Under the pieces are notes generated by a model. The model was not told where the DNA came from and ran no database searches. It saw only the letters and a program-made list of their open reading frames with translations. From Maribacter litopenaei (lineage in GTDB: Bacteria > Bacteroidota > Bacteroidia > Flavobacteriales > Flavobacteriaceae): a stretch of DNA of 64,000 nt. Location: positions 744,001 through 808,000 of the forward strand of contig NZ_CP104205.1 of NCBI RefSeq assembly GCF_025244665.1, read 5' to 3'. The translations under genes and the position numbers were made by a program. Below are positions 1 to 10,684 of this stretch, piece by piece; the stretch's first letter is position 1; every line of letters starts with the position of its first letter.

Positions 1-291
1 AGGGCCAAGGAAATTTTAGAGAAAGCCCAAGTTAGTGAGGATACAAAAGTTTCTGACTGGAACGACGATGAAATAGGTCGTATTAGGGATGCGGTTTCTT
101 CCTATACTATTGAAGGTGAGTTGCGTTCAGAAATTCAATTGAACATTAAACGATTAATGGACATTGGATGCTATAGAGGTATACGTCATAGAGCTGGCTT
201 GCCATTAAGAGGTCAACGTACAAAAAACAACTCTAGGACAAGAAAAGGAAAGAGAAAAACAGTTGCTAACAAGAAGAAAGCTACTAAATAA
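1..291 (+). CDS. rpsM: 30S ribosomal protein S13, C-terminal part (start outside window)
   Basis: The open frame enters from the left edge and ends at TAA 289-291, giving 96 residues. The stretch [18 protein letters not shown] is the highly conserved S13 core that contacts 16S rRNA in the head of the small subunit, and the Lys/Arg-rich tail that follows is typical. About the first 28 residues are missing because the window starts inside the gene. It is followed after 9 bp by rpsK, as in the conserved S13-S11-S4-alpha-L17 operon. No damage is visible in this part. Confidence 0.96.
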   Translation, partial: RAKEILEKAQVSEDTKVSDWNDDEIGRIRDAVSSYTIEGELRSEIQLNIKRLMDIGCYRGIRHRAGLPLRGQRTKNNSRTRKGKRKTVANKKKATK

Positions 292-300
292 TAGATAGTT

Positions 301-692
301 ATGGCAAAGGCAAATACTAAGGTAACCAAAAAGCGTAAAGTTATTGTTGATTCTGTGGGTGAGGCTCATGTAAATGCTTCATTCAATAATATCATCATTT
401 CTTTGACCAATAAGAAAGGTGATGTGATCTCTTGGTCGTCAGCAGGTAAACTAGGTTTTAGAGGTTCCAAGAAAAATACCCCTTATGCAGCTCAGGTAGC
501 AGCGGAAGATTGTGCAAAGGTTGCCCATGAAGCAGGTTTGCGTAAAGTGAAGGTTTATGTCAAGGAACTGGAAATGGTAGAGAATCAGCTATCCGATCTA
601 TACACAATTCAGGAATTGAAGTTACTGAGATTATCGATGTTACTCCAATGCCACATAATGGATGTAGGCCTCCAAAAAGAAGAAGAGTTTAA
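301..692 (+). CDS. rpsK: 30S ribosomal protein S11 (1-bp deletion in this sequence)
   Basis: S11 lies in the platform of the 30S subunit next to the 16S 3' end. Residues 1-88, from [14 protein letters not shown] to RKVKVYVK, read normally. At about 565-567 one base is missing, most simply a G (AAGG for AAGGG). Restoring it gives [20 protein letters not shown] and the canonical end CRPPKRRRV with a TAA at 690-692, for 130 residues, the family length. Left uncorrected, the frame runs on to 744. S11 is essential and universally conserved, so I read this as a sequence error. It is one of the breaks not at a CCAGA site. Confidence 0.95.
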
Positions 693-781
693 TCAAGTTT
701 ATATAAATTTCACCGAAGGTGTAATTACGATTATCGAAGGATAAGCCTTAATTCATAATCCCACCTTCATAACTTTAGAAA

Positions 782-1387
782 ATGGCAAGATACACAGGAT
801 CTAAATCAAAAATCGCCCGTAAATTTGGTGAGGCGATATTCGGAGACGATAAGTCTTTTGAAAAGAAAAATTACCCTCCAGGACAACACGGAAGCAACAG
901 ACGTAGAGGAAAACAGTCTGAGTATTCCGTTCAGTTGATGGAAAAGCAAAAAGCTAAATACACGTACGGTATACTTGAGAAGCAGTTCAGAAACCTTTTC
1001 GCTACTGCTAAAAGAAAAGAAGGTGTTACCGGTGAAATTCTTTTACAATTATGCGAAAGCCGTCTCGGATAACGTAGTATTTAGAATGGGAATTTCCCCA
1101 TCCGAAGTGGAGCTAGACAATTGGTTTCACACAGACATATAACTGTAAACGGGGATATCGTAAATATCCCTTCCTATACATTAAAAGCAGGTGACGTTGT
1201 TGGCGTTAGGGAAAAATCCAAATCTCTACAGAGTATTCAGGATTCCTTAGCCGCAAATAGTAGTGTTTATGAATGGATGACTTGGAATAGTGAGAAGAAG
1301 GAAGGAACATTCGTTTCAGTTCCTGAAAGACTACAGATTCCTGAAAACATCAAAGAACAATTAATCGTCGAGCTTTACTCTAAATAA
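782..1387 (+). CDS. rpsD: 30S ribosomal protein S4 (two compensating indels)
   Basis: S4 is the primary 16S rRNA-binding assembly protein and contains an S4 RNA-binding domain. The N-terminal part ([20 protein letters not shown]) and the C-terminal part ([19 protein letters not shown] to VELYSK) are in the same frame, but a stop at 1070-1072 lies between them. An extra C at about 1066 (TCTCGG for TCTGG) and one missing base near 1103 (CCGAAG for CCAGAAG or CCCGAAG) explain this. Corrected, the linker reads [20 protein letters not shown], giving 201 residues, the normal length. Both defects fit the window-wide CCAGA/TCTGG error pattern, and an essential gene cannot plausibly be decaying. Confidence 0.95.
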
Positions 1388-1406
1388 AAACAACACTGAT
1401 CCAATT

Positions 1407-2399
1407 ATGGCATTATTTAATTTTCAGAAACCCGATAAAGTAATAATGATCGATTCCTCAGACTTCGAAGGAAAGTTCGAATTTCGTCCTTTGGAGCCTG
1501 GTTATGGATTAACTGTTGGGAATGCACTTAGAAGGGTGTTGCTTTCTTCCTTGGAAGGCCATGCCATTACATCCGTAAGGATAGATAAAGTAGAACACGA
1601 GTTCTCTGTGATTTCGGGTGTTGTAGAAGATGTGACCGAAATTATCCTAAACTTGAAACAAGTTCGTTTCAAAAAACAAATCGAGGATTCGGAAGCTGAA
1701 GTCGTATCTATTTCAGTAAGTGGAAAAGAACAATTGACTGCTGGAGATTTCCAAAAGTTCATTTCAGGTTATCAAGTGCTGAATCCGGACTTGGTTATCT
1801 GTAATATGGATCCCAAGATCAGCATCAATATGGAAATTACCATTGACAAAGGTAGAGGATACGTTCCTGCAGAGGAAAATAAGAAATCCGGTGCTCCAAT
1901 TGGTACTATAGCAGTGGATTCTATCTTTACCCCAATTAAGAACGTAAAATATAGCATCGAGAACTATCGTGTTGAGCAAAAAACGGATTACGAAAAATTG
2001 GTTTTCGAAATTGTATCCGATGGCTCTATTCATCCAAAGGATGCCTTGACAGAGGCCGCTAAGGTGTTGATCCATCATTTTATGTTGTTCTCCGATGAGA
2101 GAATTACATTGGAAGCGGATGAAATCGCGCAAACTGAGACCTATGATGAGGAGTCATTGCACATGAGGCAATTATTGAAGACCAAATTGGTAGATATGGA
2201 TCTTTCCGTACGTGCCTTGAACTGCTTAAAGGCGGCCGAGGTTGATACATTGGGGGATTTGGTCTCTTTCAATAAAAACGATTTGATGAAGTTTAGAAAC
2301 TTCGGAAAAAAATCCCTTACCGAGCTCGAGGAGTTGGTAATCAACAAAGGCCTAAGCTTTGGAATGGATTTATCAAAATACAAATTAGATAAGGATTAA
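1407..2399 (+). CDS. rpoA: DNA-directed RNA polymerase subunit alpha
   Basis: The product has 330 residues and is intact. The N-terminal dimerisation/assembly domain spans roughly residues 1-230, with motifs [20 protein letters not shown] and [20 protein letters not shown] short linker leads to the helix-hairpin-helix C-terminal domain (about 250-325: [29 protein letters not shown]), which binds UP elements and activators. It sits 19 bp after rpsD and 60 bp before rplQ, the conserved order. Nothing unusual is visible. Confidence 0.99.
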   Translation: MALFNFQKPDKVIMIDSSDFEGKFEFRPLEPGYGLTVGNALRRVLLSSLEGHAITSVRIDKVEHEFSVISGVVEDVTEIILNLKQVRFKKQIEDSEAEVVSISVSGKEQLTAGDFQKFISGYQVLNPDLVICNMDPKISINMEITIDKGRGYVPAEENKKSGAPIGTIAVDSIFTPIKNVKYSIENYRVEQKTDYEKLVFEIVSDGSIHPKDALTEAAKVLIHHFMLFSDERITLEADEIAQTETYDEESLHMRQLLKTKLVDMDLSVRALNCLKAAEVDTLGDLVSFNKNDLMKFRNFGKKSLTELEELVINKGLSFGMDLSKYKLDKD

Positions 2400-2459
2400 T
2401 TAATCATATTTTGCTCCTCGTTCAACCGAGTTTGGTAGCAAGATGATAATACTATAATA

Positions 2460-3047
2460 ATGAGACACGGTAAAAAAGTTAACCATTTAGGAAGAAAATC
2501 GGCGCATAGAAAGGCTATGTTGGCAAATATGGCTTGTTCTTTAATCGAGCACAAGAGAATCAATACTACAGTTGCCAAGGCGAAGGCTTTAAAGCAATTT
2601 GTGGAGCCTTTGATCACAAGATCTAAGGCAGAGAACAATCAGTCTGCGGAAAAGGGTACTCACAACAGACGTATCGCTTTTAAAAACCTTAGGGATAAAT
2701 ACGCTGTAAACGAGTTGTTCAGCGTAGTATCTGAAAAAGTTGCTGACAGACCAGGTGGTTACACAAGAATCATCAAATTAGGAAATAGATTGGGTGACAA
2801 CGCTGATATGGCGATGATAGAGTTGGTTGATTTCAATGAACTTTATAATGCTGGTAAGCCTAAGAAAAAATCTACAAGAAGAAGTAGAAGAGGGGGTAAG
2901 ACTTCTAATGCGGAAGCTACAAAAGTAGAGGAGGCCGAAGTTAAGGAACCAGTAGCCGATGAGGCAGATCCAGAAGTGGAAGCCAAACCGGAAGCTGAAT
3001 CACAACCTGAAAACGAGGTTAAAAAAGAAGATGATTCAAAAGAGTAA
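2460..3047 (+). CDS. rplQ: 50S ribosomal protein L17 with long acidic C-terminal tail
   Basis: Residues 1-125 form the L17 fold ([21 protein letters not shown], then [21 protein letters not shown]). After a basic [14 protein letters not shown] stretch, about 45 residues of a Glu/Ala/Pro-rich acidic tail follow, giving 195 residues against roughly 120 in Proteobacteria. Extended tails are known in Bacteroidota L17. The gene closes the operon and a strong terminator follows. An intact CCAGA at 2970-2974 (Asp-Pro-Glu) shows that not every copy of that motif is altered. Confidence 0.98.
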   Translation: MRHGKKVNHLGRKSAHRKAMLANMACSLIEHKRINTTVAKAKALKQFVEPLITRSKAENNQSAEKGTHNRRIAFKNLRDKYAVNELFSVVSEKVADRPGGYTRIIKLGNRLGDNADMAMIELVDFNELYNAGKPKKKSTRRSRRGGKTSNAEATKVEEAEVKEPVADEADPEVEAKPEAESQPENEVKKEDDSKE

Positions 3048-3072
3048 AATGTCAATAAATATTGATAATTAT

Positions 3073-3106
3073 AAAAGGATAAGCCTTATAGCTTATCCTT
3101 TTTTTA
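3073..3106 (+). terminator. Rho-independent terminator after rplQ
   Basis: AAGGATAAGC (3075-3084) pairs perfectly with GCTTATCCTT (3091-3100) around a 6-nt loop and is followed by a run of seven T. It ends the ribosomal/rpoA operon. Confidence 0.93.
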
Positions 3107-3143
3107 TGTTTTTTTGTGAACGAATAAATAGTAAAGTAACAGC

Positions 3144-4270
3144 ATGAAGTATCAAGCCAAAAAGAAAGCTTTAATATTATTAGCCGACGGGACCATTTTC
3201 TATGGAAAATCAGTTGGGGACAAAGATGGAACTGCCTTTGGGGAGGTCTGTTTTAATACCGGGATGACCGGATATCAAGAAATTTTCACGGATCCATCCT
3301 ACTTTGGTCAATTGATGGTCACAACCAATGCGCATATAGGTAACTATGGGACCAATTCTGAAGAAGTGGAGTCCAAAACGGTAAAGATTGCCGGTTTAAT
3401 ATGTCGAAATTTTAGTTACGAATATTCACGCCCAATAGCCGATGCAAGTTTGGAGGATTTTTTGGATAAAAACAACCTTTTTGCGATTTCTGATGTTGAT
3501 ACTAGAGCCTTGGTAAGTTACATTAGGGATAACGGGGCAATGAACGCCGTAATTTCTACGGAGGTAGATAATATTCCGGAATTGAAAAGGCGACTGGAAA
3601 AAGTTCCTAGTATGGAAGGACTGGAGTTGGCATCCAAGGTGTCTACTAAAGAACCTTATTTTTATGGCGATAGTACGGCTCCCGTAAAAATTGCTGCATT
3701 AGATATTGGAATAAAGAAAAATATACTTAGAAATTTAGAAAGACGTGGGGCTTATATAAAGGTTTTCCCGTTCAATGCTACATTTTCTGAAATGTCAGAT
3801 TGGAATCCGGATGCCTTCTTTATATCCAATGGGCCAGGAGACCCTGAACCTTTGAAAGAAGCCATTGAGGTTGCTAAGCAAATAATTAAAACTGATAAAC
3901 CTCTTTTTGGAATATGTTTAGGGCATCAGGTCATTGCTTTGGCTAACGGTGTATCCACCTATAAAATGCATAATGGACACAGGGGTATCAATCATCCCAT
4001 TTTAAATTTGCTTACTGGAAAGGGTGAAATCACTTCCCGAATCATGGTTTTGCGGTTAATAGGGAAGAAGCGGAGGCTAATAAGGATTTGGAAATTACGC
4101 ACGTACACCTTAATGATCAAACGGTGGCGGGTACTCGAATGAAAGATAAGGACGTCTTTTCGGTACAATATCATCCAGAAGCCAGTCCTGGACCGCATGA
4201 TGCGGATTACCTTTTCGATGATTTTTTTCAAATTATTGAGAAAACATCAAAACAATCCACAGAAGTTTAA
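3144..4270 (+). CDS. carA: Carbamoyl-phosphate synthase small (glutaminase) subunit (1-bp deletion)
   Basis: CarA hydrolyses glutamine and passes ammonia to CarB for carbamoyl phosphate, the precursor of pyrimidines and arginine. The N-terminal domain (ADGTIFYGKSVG, FNTGMTGYQEIFTDPSYFGQ) is followed by a class I glutamine amidotransferase domain with the nucleophile in PLFGICLGHQ. The frame breaks at about 4038, where TTCCCGAATC stands for TTCCCAGAATC. One added base restores TSQNHGFAVN and runs through HVHLNDQTVAG and FSVQYHPEASPGPHDA, which holds the catalytic His, to TAA 4268-4270, about 375 residues. The break fits the CCAGA pattern. carB is not in the window, which is usual in this group. 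Confidence 0.95.
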
Positions 4271-4324
4271 AAAATCGTTATATTATTTTGAATTGGAAGA
4301 GTCAATTTAGCAATGTGTAGTTAA

Positions 4325-5671
<1,347 letters not shown>

Positions 5672-5685
5672 ACTAAAATATAGTT

Positions 5686-5718
5686 AAAAAAGGCTTTCTT
5701 TTGGAAAGCCTTTTTTTT
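5686..5718 (+). terminator. Rho-independent terminator after eno
   Basis: AGGCTTTC (5691-5698) pairs with GAAAGCCT (5704-5711), extended by the flanking A and T runs, with eight or more T. The T run abuts the -33 element of the next promoter. Confidence 0.92.
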
Positions 5719-5748
5719 GCACGCTTAAAAACTTTAATTATCTTTTGA
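5716..5748 (+). promoter_or_regulatory. Promoter of the glycogen synthase gene
   Basis: A TTTG at 5716-5719 is followed after 20 bp by TATCTTTTG (5740-5748), a good -33/-7 pair for the Bacteroidota primary sigma factor, about 35 bp before the ATG. Confidence 0.55.
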
Positions 5749-5782
5749 GAATAATAGATTTAATCCCCTACATTTTTGAAGT

Positions 5783-7318
5783 ATGAATAATTTTCTATTT
5801 GTTTCAGCAGAAAATGACGCAATTCCCAATTGCAAAGCTGGTGGTATGGGAGATGTGGTAAGAGATGTTCCTAGAGAAATTGCCAGGCGTGGGGATTATG
5901 CCCATATTGTGGTTCCCTCTTATAACAGATTACATCAAAATGGTGTCTTCAAGGCAAATCTTGAATTTAGTCTTAGGGGAACAATTTATAAGGCGGAATT
6001 GTACGAAGTATCTCCAAAAAAAGTATTGGATAATATTTCTCACTATGTTATTCATCATCCTGAAATTCAAGAAGGTGGCATTGCCCATATTTATCATGAT
6101 GATCCAACGGAACCTTTTTTTAATGACTTCGTAAAGTTTATGATATTCTGTACAGGCGTGGCAGAGGCAATTAAAATTGGTGCTTTTGGTGAGCTTGACG
6201 TGGTACATATGCATGATTGGCATTCCAGTGCGGTTCTCTTCTTAAAAAAATATCATCCAGCTTATCGGGATCTAAAAAAGATGCGATATGTTTATAGTAT
6301 ACATAATTTGGCAATCCAAGGAATTCGGCCATTTTACAACAACTATGCGTCGGTAAACAATTGGTTCCCTGAAATAGAATTAGATCATAAAGCCTTAATG
6401 GATCCTAGGTATCCTGACTGTATCAATCTAATGGCCGTTGGGATTCGATTGGCGGATGCGGTCCATACTGTATCCCCATCATATAAGGAAGATGTAATGT
6501 TGCCAAGTAGGCCCCCTGAATTCATAGGAGGGGAAGGCTTGGAGAAAGACCTTCAGAAGGCGAACAATGAAGGTAGGCTTTTCGGAATTTTGAACGCTTC
6601 CAATTACAATAATATTAGAACCGCGGAAAAAGGGAATTTATATAGAAATACGGTAAAGGCACTGTTTAGATGGTTACAGGATGAATCCAAAAAGTATAAG
6701 GCCGATTTTTTGGCACATACAGGGGAAAAAATAATGCAGTACGTAGGGAACAGGCCAAAGTTTATTGTGTCCAGTGTAGCTCGATTGACAGAACAAAAAT
6801 TTTATTTCCTCCGGCGCTCGCCGGAGGCATTTGAAGAAATTCTGAAAAGGTTGGAGAAGGTGGAAGGTATTTTTATGCTATTAGGAACCGGTAATCCGGA
6901 TTATGAGGATTTGTTCAGAAAAATGAGTTACAAGCATAAAAATTTCATTTTCACGAATGGGCAATCCGAAGACCTGATCGATTCCATGTACTTGGAAACG
7001 GACCTCTATTTTATGCCAAGTTTATTTGAACCCTGTGGAATAAGCCAAATGCTTGCTATGAGAAACGGAAATCCTTGTCTTGTTCACCACACAGGAGGTT
7101 TAAAGGATACCGTTGCACATATGAAAACAGGTTTTGCCTTTGAAGGAAAGACCTACGACCAACAAATTAGGAATATGGTCAAGGTTTTTGATGAAGCCTT
7201 GAATGTCCGGGAGAACGACAAACCCTTATGGAAGCGAATTAAAGCAAATGCAAAAAAAATGCGTTTTACATGGGAGGATTCCGTGGATGCTTATTACAAA
7301 GACCTCTATTTGTTATAG
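5783..7318 (+). CDS. glgA: Glycogen/starch synthase (GT5)
   Basis: This is a GT5 glycogen synthase that adds glucosyl units from ADP- or UDP-glucose to alpha-1,4-glucan. It has 511 residues and is intact. The sugar-nucleotide loop KAGGMGDVV is at residues 18-26, the N-terminal Rossmann domain includes VVHMHDWHSSAVLF, and the C-terminal domain carries SLFEPCGISQMLAMRNG and HHTGGLKDTV. Residues around YFLRRSPEAFEE are encoded by a perfect GC-rich inverted repeat (6808-6827), unusual in this AT-rich sequence. No other glycogen genes are adjacent. I am sure of the family; the nucleotide preference cannot be read from the sequence. Confidence 0.94.
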   Translation: MNNFLFVSAENDAIPNCKAGGMGDVVRDVPREIARRGDYAHIVVPSYNRLHQNGVFKANLEFSLRGTIYKAELYEVSPKKVLDNISHYVIHHPEIQEGGIAHIYHDDPTEPFFNDFVKFMIFCTGVAEAIKIGAFGELDVVHMHDWHSSAVLFLKKYHPAYRDLKKMRYVYSIHNLAIQGIRPFYNNYASVNNWFPEIELDHKALMDPRYPDCINLMAVGIRLADAVHTVSPSYKEDVMLPSRPPEFIGGEGLEKDLQKANNEGRLFGILNASNYNNIRTAEKGNLYRNTVKALFRWLQDESKKYKADFLAHTGEKIMQYVGNRPKFIVSSVARLTEQKFYFLRRSPEAFEEILKRLEKVEGIFMLLGTGNPDYEDLFRKMSYKHKNFIFTNGQSEDLIDSMYLETDLYFMPSLFEPCGISQMLAMRNGNPCLVHHTGGLKDTVAHMKTGFAFEGKTYDQQIRNMVKVFDEALNVRENDKPLWKRIKANAKKMRFTWEDSVDAYYKDLYLL

Positions 7319-7372
7319 GTTTTTCTGTACGACGAACTTATTGTTAATTTTAGCCCAAAGAGGTGGTCGGAA

Positions 7373-7403
7373 TTGTTAAAATACCCCTGTTTTCTTAACT
7401 TTA
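7373..7403 (+). promoter_or_regulatory. Promoter of citrate synthase
   Basis: TTG (7373-7375), 20 bp spacer and TAACTTTA (7396-7403) match the -33/-7 layout with one mismatch in the -7 box. It lies 32 bp before the ATG. Confidence 0.55.
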
Positions 7404-7434
7404 CCACTAATCGATTAATACGTAAAATTTAAAA

Positions 7435-8721
7435 ATGTCAGATAAAGCTACTCTAGAATATAATGGTAAAAAGTATGAGTTTCCTGTTGTTGAAGGAACA
7501 GAAAATGAACTTGCCATTGATATCAAATCCTTAAGATCCTCTACCGGAGGGATTATTACTATAGATCCGGGGTACAAGAACACGGGTTCTTGTGAAAGTG
7601 CCATCACTTTTTTGGATGGTGAAAAAGGTATTTTGAGATATCGAGGATATTCTATTGAGGAGCTTGCGGAGAAAGCTGACTTTTTGGAAGTCGCTTACCT
7701 ATTGATTTTTGGTGAATTGCCAAATAAGGAGGAGTTGGCAAAATTCCACAAGGATATCACGGACGAATCTCATGTGGATGAGGAAATGAAAAAAATATTG
7801 GACGGATTTCCAAAGTCCGCTCATCCAATGGGTGTATTGTCTTCTTTGACCAGTGCTTTGATTGCCTTTAATCCTTCCACGGTGGATGTAAGTTCTGAAA
7901 AGGACATGTATCGTTCAATTGTTAGGATTTTGGCCAAATTCCCAGTATTGGTTGCTTGGATCCTTCGTAAGAAAAAGGGTCTGCCTTTAGATTATGGTGA
8001 TGACACATTGGATTATGTGGAGAATATCCATAAGATGATGTTCAAACGTCCCAATCAAGAATATAAAAAGAACAAGGTAGTTATAGACGCTTTGGATAAA
8101 TTATTGATTTTGCATGCAGATCATGAGCAAAACTGCTCCACTTCTACCGTGCGTATCGTAGGTTCTTCACACGCTGGGTTGTTCGCCTCTCTTTCCGCAG
8201 GTATTTCTGCGCTTTGGGGACCCCTTCATGGTGGGGCCAATCAGGCAGTACTGGAAATGTTGGAGGCTATAGAGGCCGATGGTGGAGATACCAAAAAATA
8301 TATGGCCAAAGCCAAAGATAAAGACGATCCTTTTAGGTTAATGGGCTTTGGGCATAGGGTTTATAAAAATTTTGATCCGAGGGCCAAGATTATCAAAAAA
8401 GCGGCCGATGAGGTATTGGGAGATTTAGGGATAGATGATCCTATTTTGGATATAGCCAAAGGGTTGGAAAAGGAAGCTTTGGAAGATCCATACTTTGTTG
8501 ATAGAAAATTGTATCCAAATGTGGACTTCTACTCGGGAATCATATATAGGGCACTTGGTATACCTACTGAAATGTTTACGGTAATGTTTGCATTGGGAAG
8601 ACTTCCCGGCTGGATAGCGCAATGGAGAGAGATGAGATTAAGAGGAGAGCCCATAGGAAGGCCTCGGCAGGTATATATCGGAGAAAATCTTAGACCTTTT
8701 GTGGAATTAAAATCCCGATAA
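7435..8721 (+). CDS. gltA: Citrate synthase
   Basis: Citrate synthase condenses oxaloacetate and acetyl-CoA, the entry step of the TCA cycle. The product has 428 residues and is intact. The active site is visible: HADHEQNCSTSTVR, the histidine in GPLHGGANQAVLEML and the signature GFGHRVYKNFDPRA, with catalytic Asp in the PNVDFYSG region. Length and the N-terminal beta-rich extension match the type I hexameric form of Gram-negative bacteria. It has its own promoter and terminator. Confidence 0.98.
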   Translation: MSDKATLEYNGKKYEFPVVEGTENELAIDIKSLRSSTGGIITIDPGYKNTGSCESAITFLDGEKGILRYRGYSIEELAEKADFLEVAYLLIFGELPNKEELAKFHKDITDESHVDEEMKKILDGFPKSAHPMGVLSSLTSALIAFNPSTVDVSSEKDMYRSIVRILAKFPVLVAWILRKKKGLPLDYGDDTLDYVENIHKMMFKRPNQEYKKNKVVIDALDKLLILHADHEQNCSTSTVRIVGSSHAGLFASLSAGISALWGPLHGGANQAVLEMLEAIEADGGDTKKYMAKAKDKDDPFRLMGFGHRVYKNFDPRAKIIKKAADEVLGDLGIDDPILDIAKGLEKEALEDPYFVDRKLYPNVDFYSGIIYRALGIPTEMFTVMFALGRLPGWIAQWREMRLRGEPIGRPRQVYIGENLRPFVELKSR

Positions 8722-8744
8722 CCAAAATACAATTAAAGATATTG

Positions 8745-8777
8745 AACGCCCTTTTAAAGTTTTAAGAGGGCGTTTTT
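8745..8777 (+). terminator. Rho-independent terminator after gltA
   Basis: AACGCCCTTTTAAA (8745-8758) pairs with TTTAAGAGGGCGTT (8761-8774) with one G-U pair and a 2-nt spacer, followed by T residues. Confidence 0.9.
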
Positions 8778-8782
8778 AGTCT

Positions 8783-8790
8783 TACCTTAG
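8783..8790 (+). promoter_or_regulatory. Possible -7 box before the amidinotransferase pair
   Basis: TACCTTAG matches TAnnTTTG at all but one fixed position and lies 18 bp before the start codon at 8808. No convincing -33 element is seen. Confidence 0.4.
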
Positions 8791-8807
8791 CGTTCAAAAT
8801 TAATAAT

Positions 8808-9719
8808 ATGCTTAGGCTAAATGTTAATGATGAAGTATCCCGTTTGAAAGCTGTTGTGTTAGGAACAGCGAAGAGCTGCGGGCCAATTCCTAAACCGAGA
8901 AGAGGCATACGATCCAAAGTCTTTGGAACATATCCTGGCAGGAACCTATCCGAAGGAGGAAGACATGGTCAAAGAAATGGAAGCTTTTTCAAATGTCTTA
9001 AAAAAGTATGGTGTGGCCGTTTTTAGACCAGTAGTCCTTGAGGATTGTAACCAAATATTTTCCAGGGACATTGCCTTCGTAATCGAGAACAAACTAATTA
9101 TTTCGAATATATTACCGGAAAGGGAGAAAGAAGTAGATGCCATTCTTCATGTACTAGATAAGATTGAGGATGAGAATATTTTGCATCCCCCTGAAAAAGT
9201 CCATGTAGAAGGTGGCGATGTTATGCCTTGGAACGATTATATTTTCGTTGGCACCTACTCGGGGATGACTATGCAACTCATATTACTGCAAGGACCAACT
9301 CTCATGCAGTAGAATATCTATGTGACCAATTTCCAAATAAGAATATTAAGTCCTTCGAATTGAGAAAATCCAAAAATGCAAGGGAGAATGCACTGCATTT
9401 GGATTGCTGTTTTCAACCTTTAGGAAATGGAAAGGCCATTCTCCACAAAAATGGGTTCTTAGTTGAAAAAGAATACCAATGGTTGGTTGATTTTTTTGGA
9501 AACGAAAATATTTTTGAAATTACTGCTGATGAAATGTACTATATGTTCAGCAATGTCTTTTCAATCTCACCTGAGGTGGTCGTTTCTGAAAGGAATTTTA
9601 AAAGACTTAACAACTGGCTAAGGAATCAAGGTTTTACCGTGGAAGAAGTTCCTTATGCCGAAATCTCCAAACAGGAGGGACTCCTACGTTGTAGTACCTT
9701 ACCATTAATCAGGGAATAA
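8808..9719 (+). CDS. Amidinotransferase/dimethylarginine dimethylaminohydrolase family protein (two indels)
   Basis: The guanidino-group-modifying fold is recognisable by LGTAKSCGPIPKP, HVEGGDVMPWNDYIFVGTYS, the HITARTNSHAVEYL region (active-site His) and a C-terminal LLRCSTLPL with the catalytic Cys. Members hydrolyse methylarginines or other guanidino compounds to citrulline. Two breaks must be repaired: an extra base at 8895-8900 (CCGAGA for CCAGA, restoring PKPEEAYDPKSLEHILAGTY) and a missing T near 9260 (TCGGGG for TCTGGGG, restoring GTYSGDDYATH). The shifts cancel, giving 303 residues. It is followed after 3 bp by a second family member, so the two are probably co-transcribed. The exact substrate is not determinable. 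Confidence 0.88.
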
Positions 9720-9722
9720 TTT

Positions 9723-10655
9723 ATGATGCAGATTACAAATACTATTTTGATGATTCGTCCGGTGAACTTTCGTATGAACGAGCAGACAGCCGTAAACAAC
9801 TATTTTATGGAGGATTTGGACGAAAAGAACAATCAAATCAATCAAAAGGCCCAAGGTGAATTTGATGCTTTTGTAGACACGTTAAAGTCCTCGGGCGTGA
9901 ATGTCATTGTGGTCAATGATACTGAGGAACCCGACACTCCGGATAGTATTTTCCCGAATAATTGGATATCCTTTCATGAGAATGGCACTGTAGGAGTATA
10001 TCCAATGTTTGCAGAGAACAGAAGAAATGAAAGGCGTGAGGATATTTTGGAAATTTTAGAGGAACAAGGATATCTAATCAGCAATATCATGGATTATACT
10101 GCTGCCGAAGAAGAGGGTATCTTTTTGGAGGGTACGGGTAGTGTCATATTGGACCGTGTCAATGGAAAAGCATATTGTGCCTTGTCAGAAAGGGCGGATG
10201 AAGAACTGTTCATAGAATTTTGCGAGGATTTTGACTGCATGCCTGTTATTTTCACTGCGAATCAATCCGTGGATGGAAAGCGTTTGCCTATTTATCACAC
10301 CAATGTAATGATGGCCCTTGGAGAAGATTTTGCCATTATATGCTTGGACAGTATCGATGATAAGAAGGAACGTAAAAATGTAATGGACAACCTTCGAAAT
10401 GACAAAAAGGAAATAATTGACATAACCGAACAACAGATGCATAATTTTGCCGGGAACATGTTGGAAGTTTTGGGACGGAACGGTCAGCGATTACTGGTTA
10501 TGAGTTCTGCGGCATTTAACAGTTTGGACGATTCCCAGGTCACTGCAATTGAAAAAAGATGCAAAATAGTCCACAGCCCGTTGGATACTATTGAGGCTTG
10601 TGGTGGCGGTAGTGCGCGTTGTATGATGGCCGAGGTATTTCTGCCCAAAAAATAA
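9723..10655 (+). CDS. ctlX: Citrulline utilization hydrolase, CtlX type
   Basis: The intact 310-residue protein belongs to the amidinotransferase superfamily. Features of the CtlX group are MIRPVNFRMNEQTAVNN at the start, DTPDSIFPNNWIS (substrate loop), GTGSVILDR, IYHTNVMMALG (active-site His) and the terminal ACGGGSARCMMAE with the presumed nucleophilic Cys. CtlX is associated with arginine/citrulline catabolism in Bacteroidota. The start could be either of two adjacent ATG codons (9723 or 9726). Together with the preceding gene it forms a two-gene guanidino-compound degradation unit. Confidence 0.88.
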   Translation: MMQITNTILMIRPVNFRMNEQTAVNNYFMEDLDEKNNQINQKAQGEFDAFVDTLKSSGVNVIVVNDTEEPDTPDSIFPNNWISFHENGTVGVYPMFAENRRNERREDILEILEEQGYLISNIMDYTAAEEEGIFLEGTGSVILDRVNGKAYCALSERADEELFIEFCEDFDCMPVIFTANQSVDGKRLPIYHTNVMMALGEDFAIICLDSIDDKKERKNVMDNLRNDKKEIIDITEQQMHNFAGNMLEVLGRNGQRLLVMSSAAFNSLDDSQVTAIEKRCKIVHSPLDTIEACGGGSARCMMAEVFLPKK

Positions 10656-10684
10656 CTGGGACCTATACTTATTTTAATAGTGAT

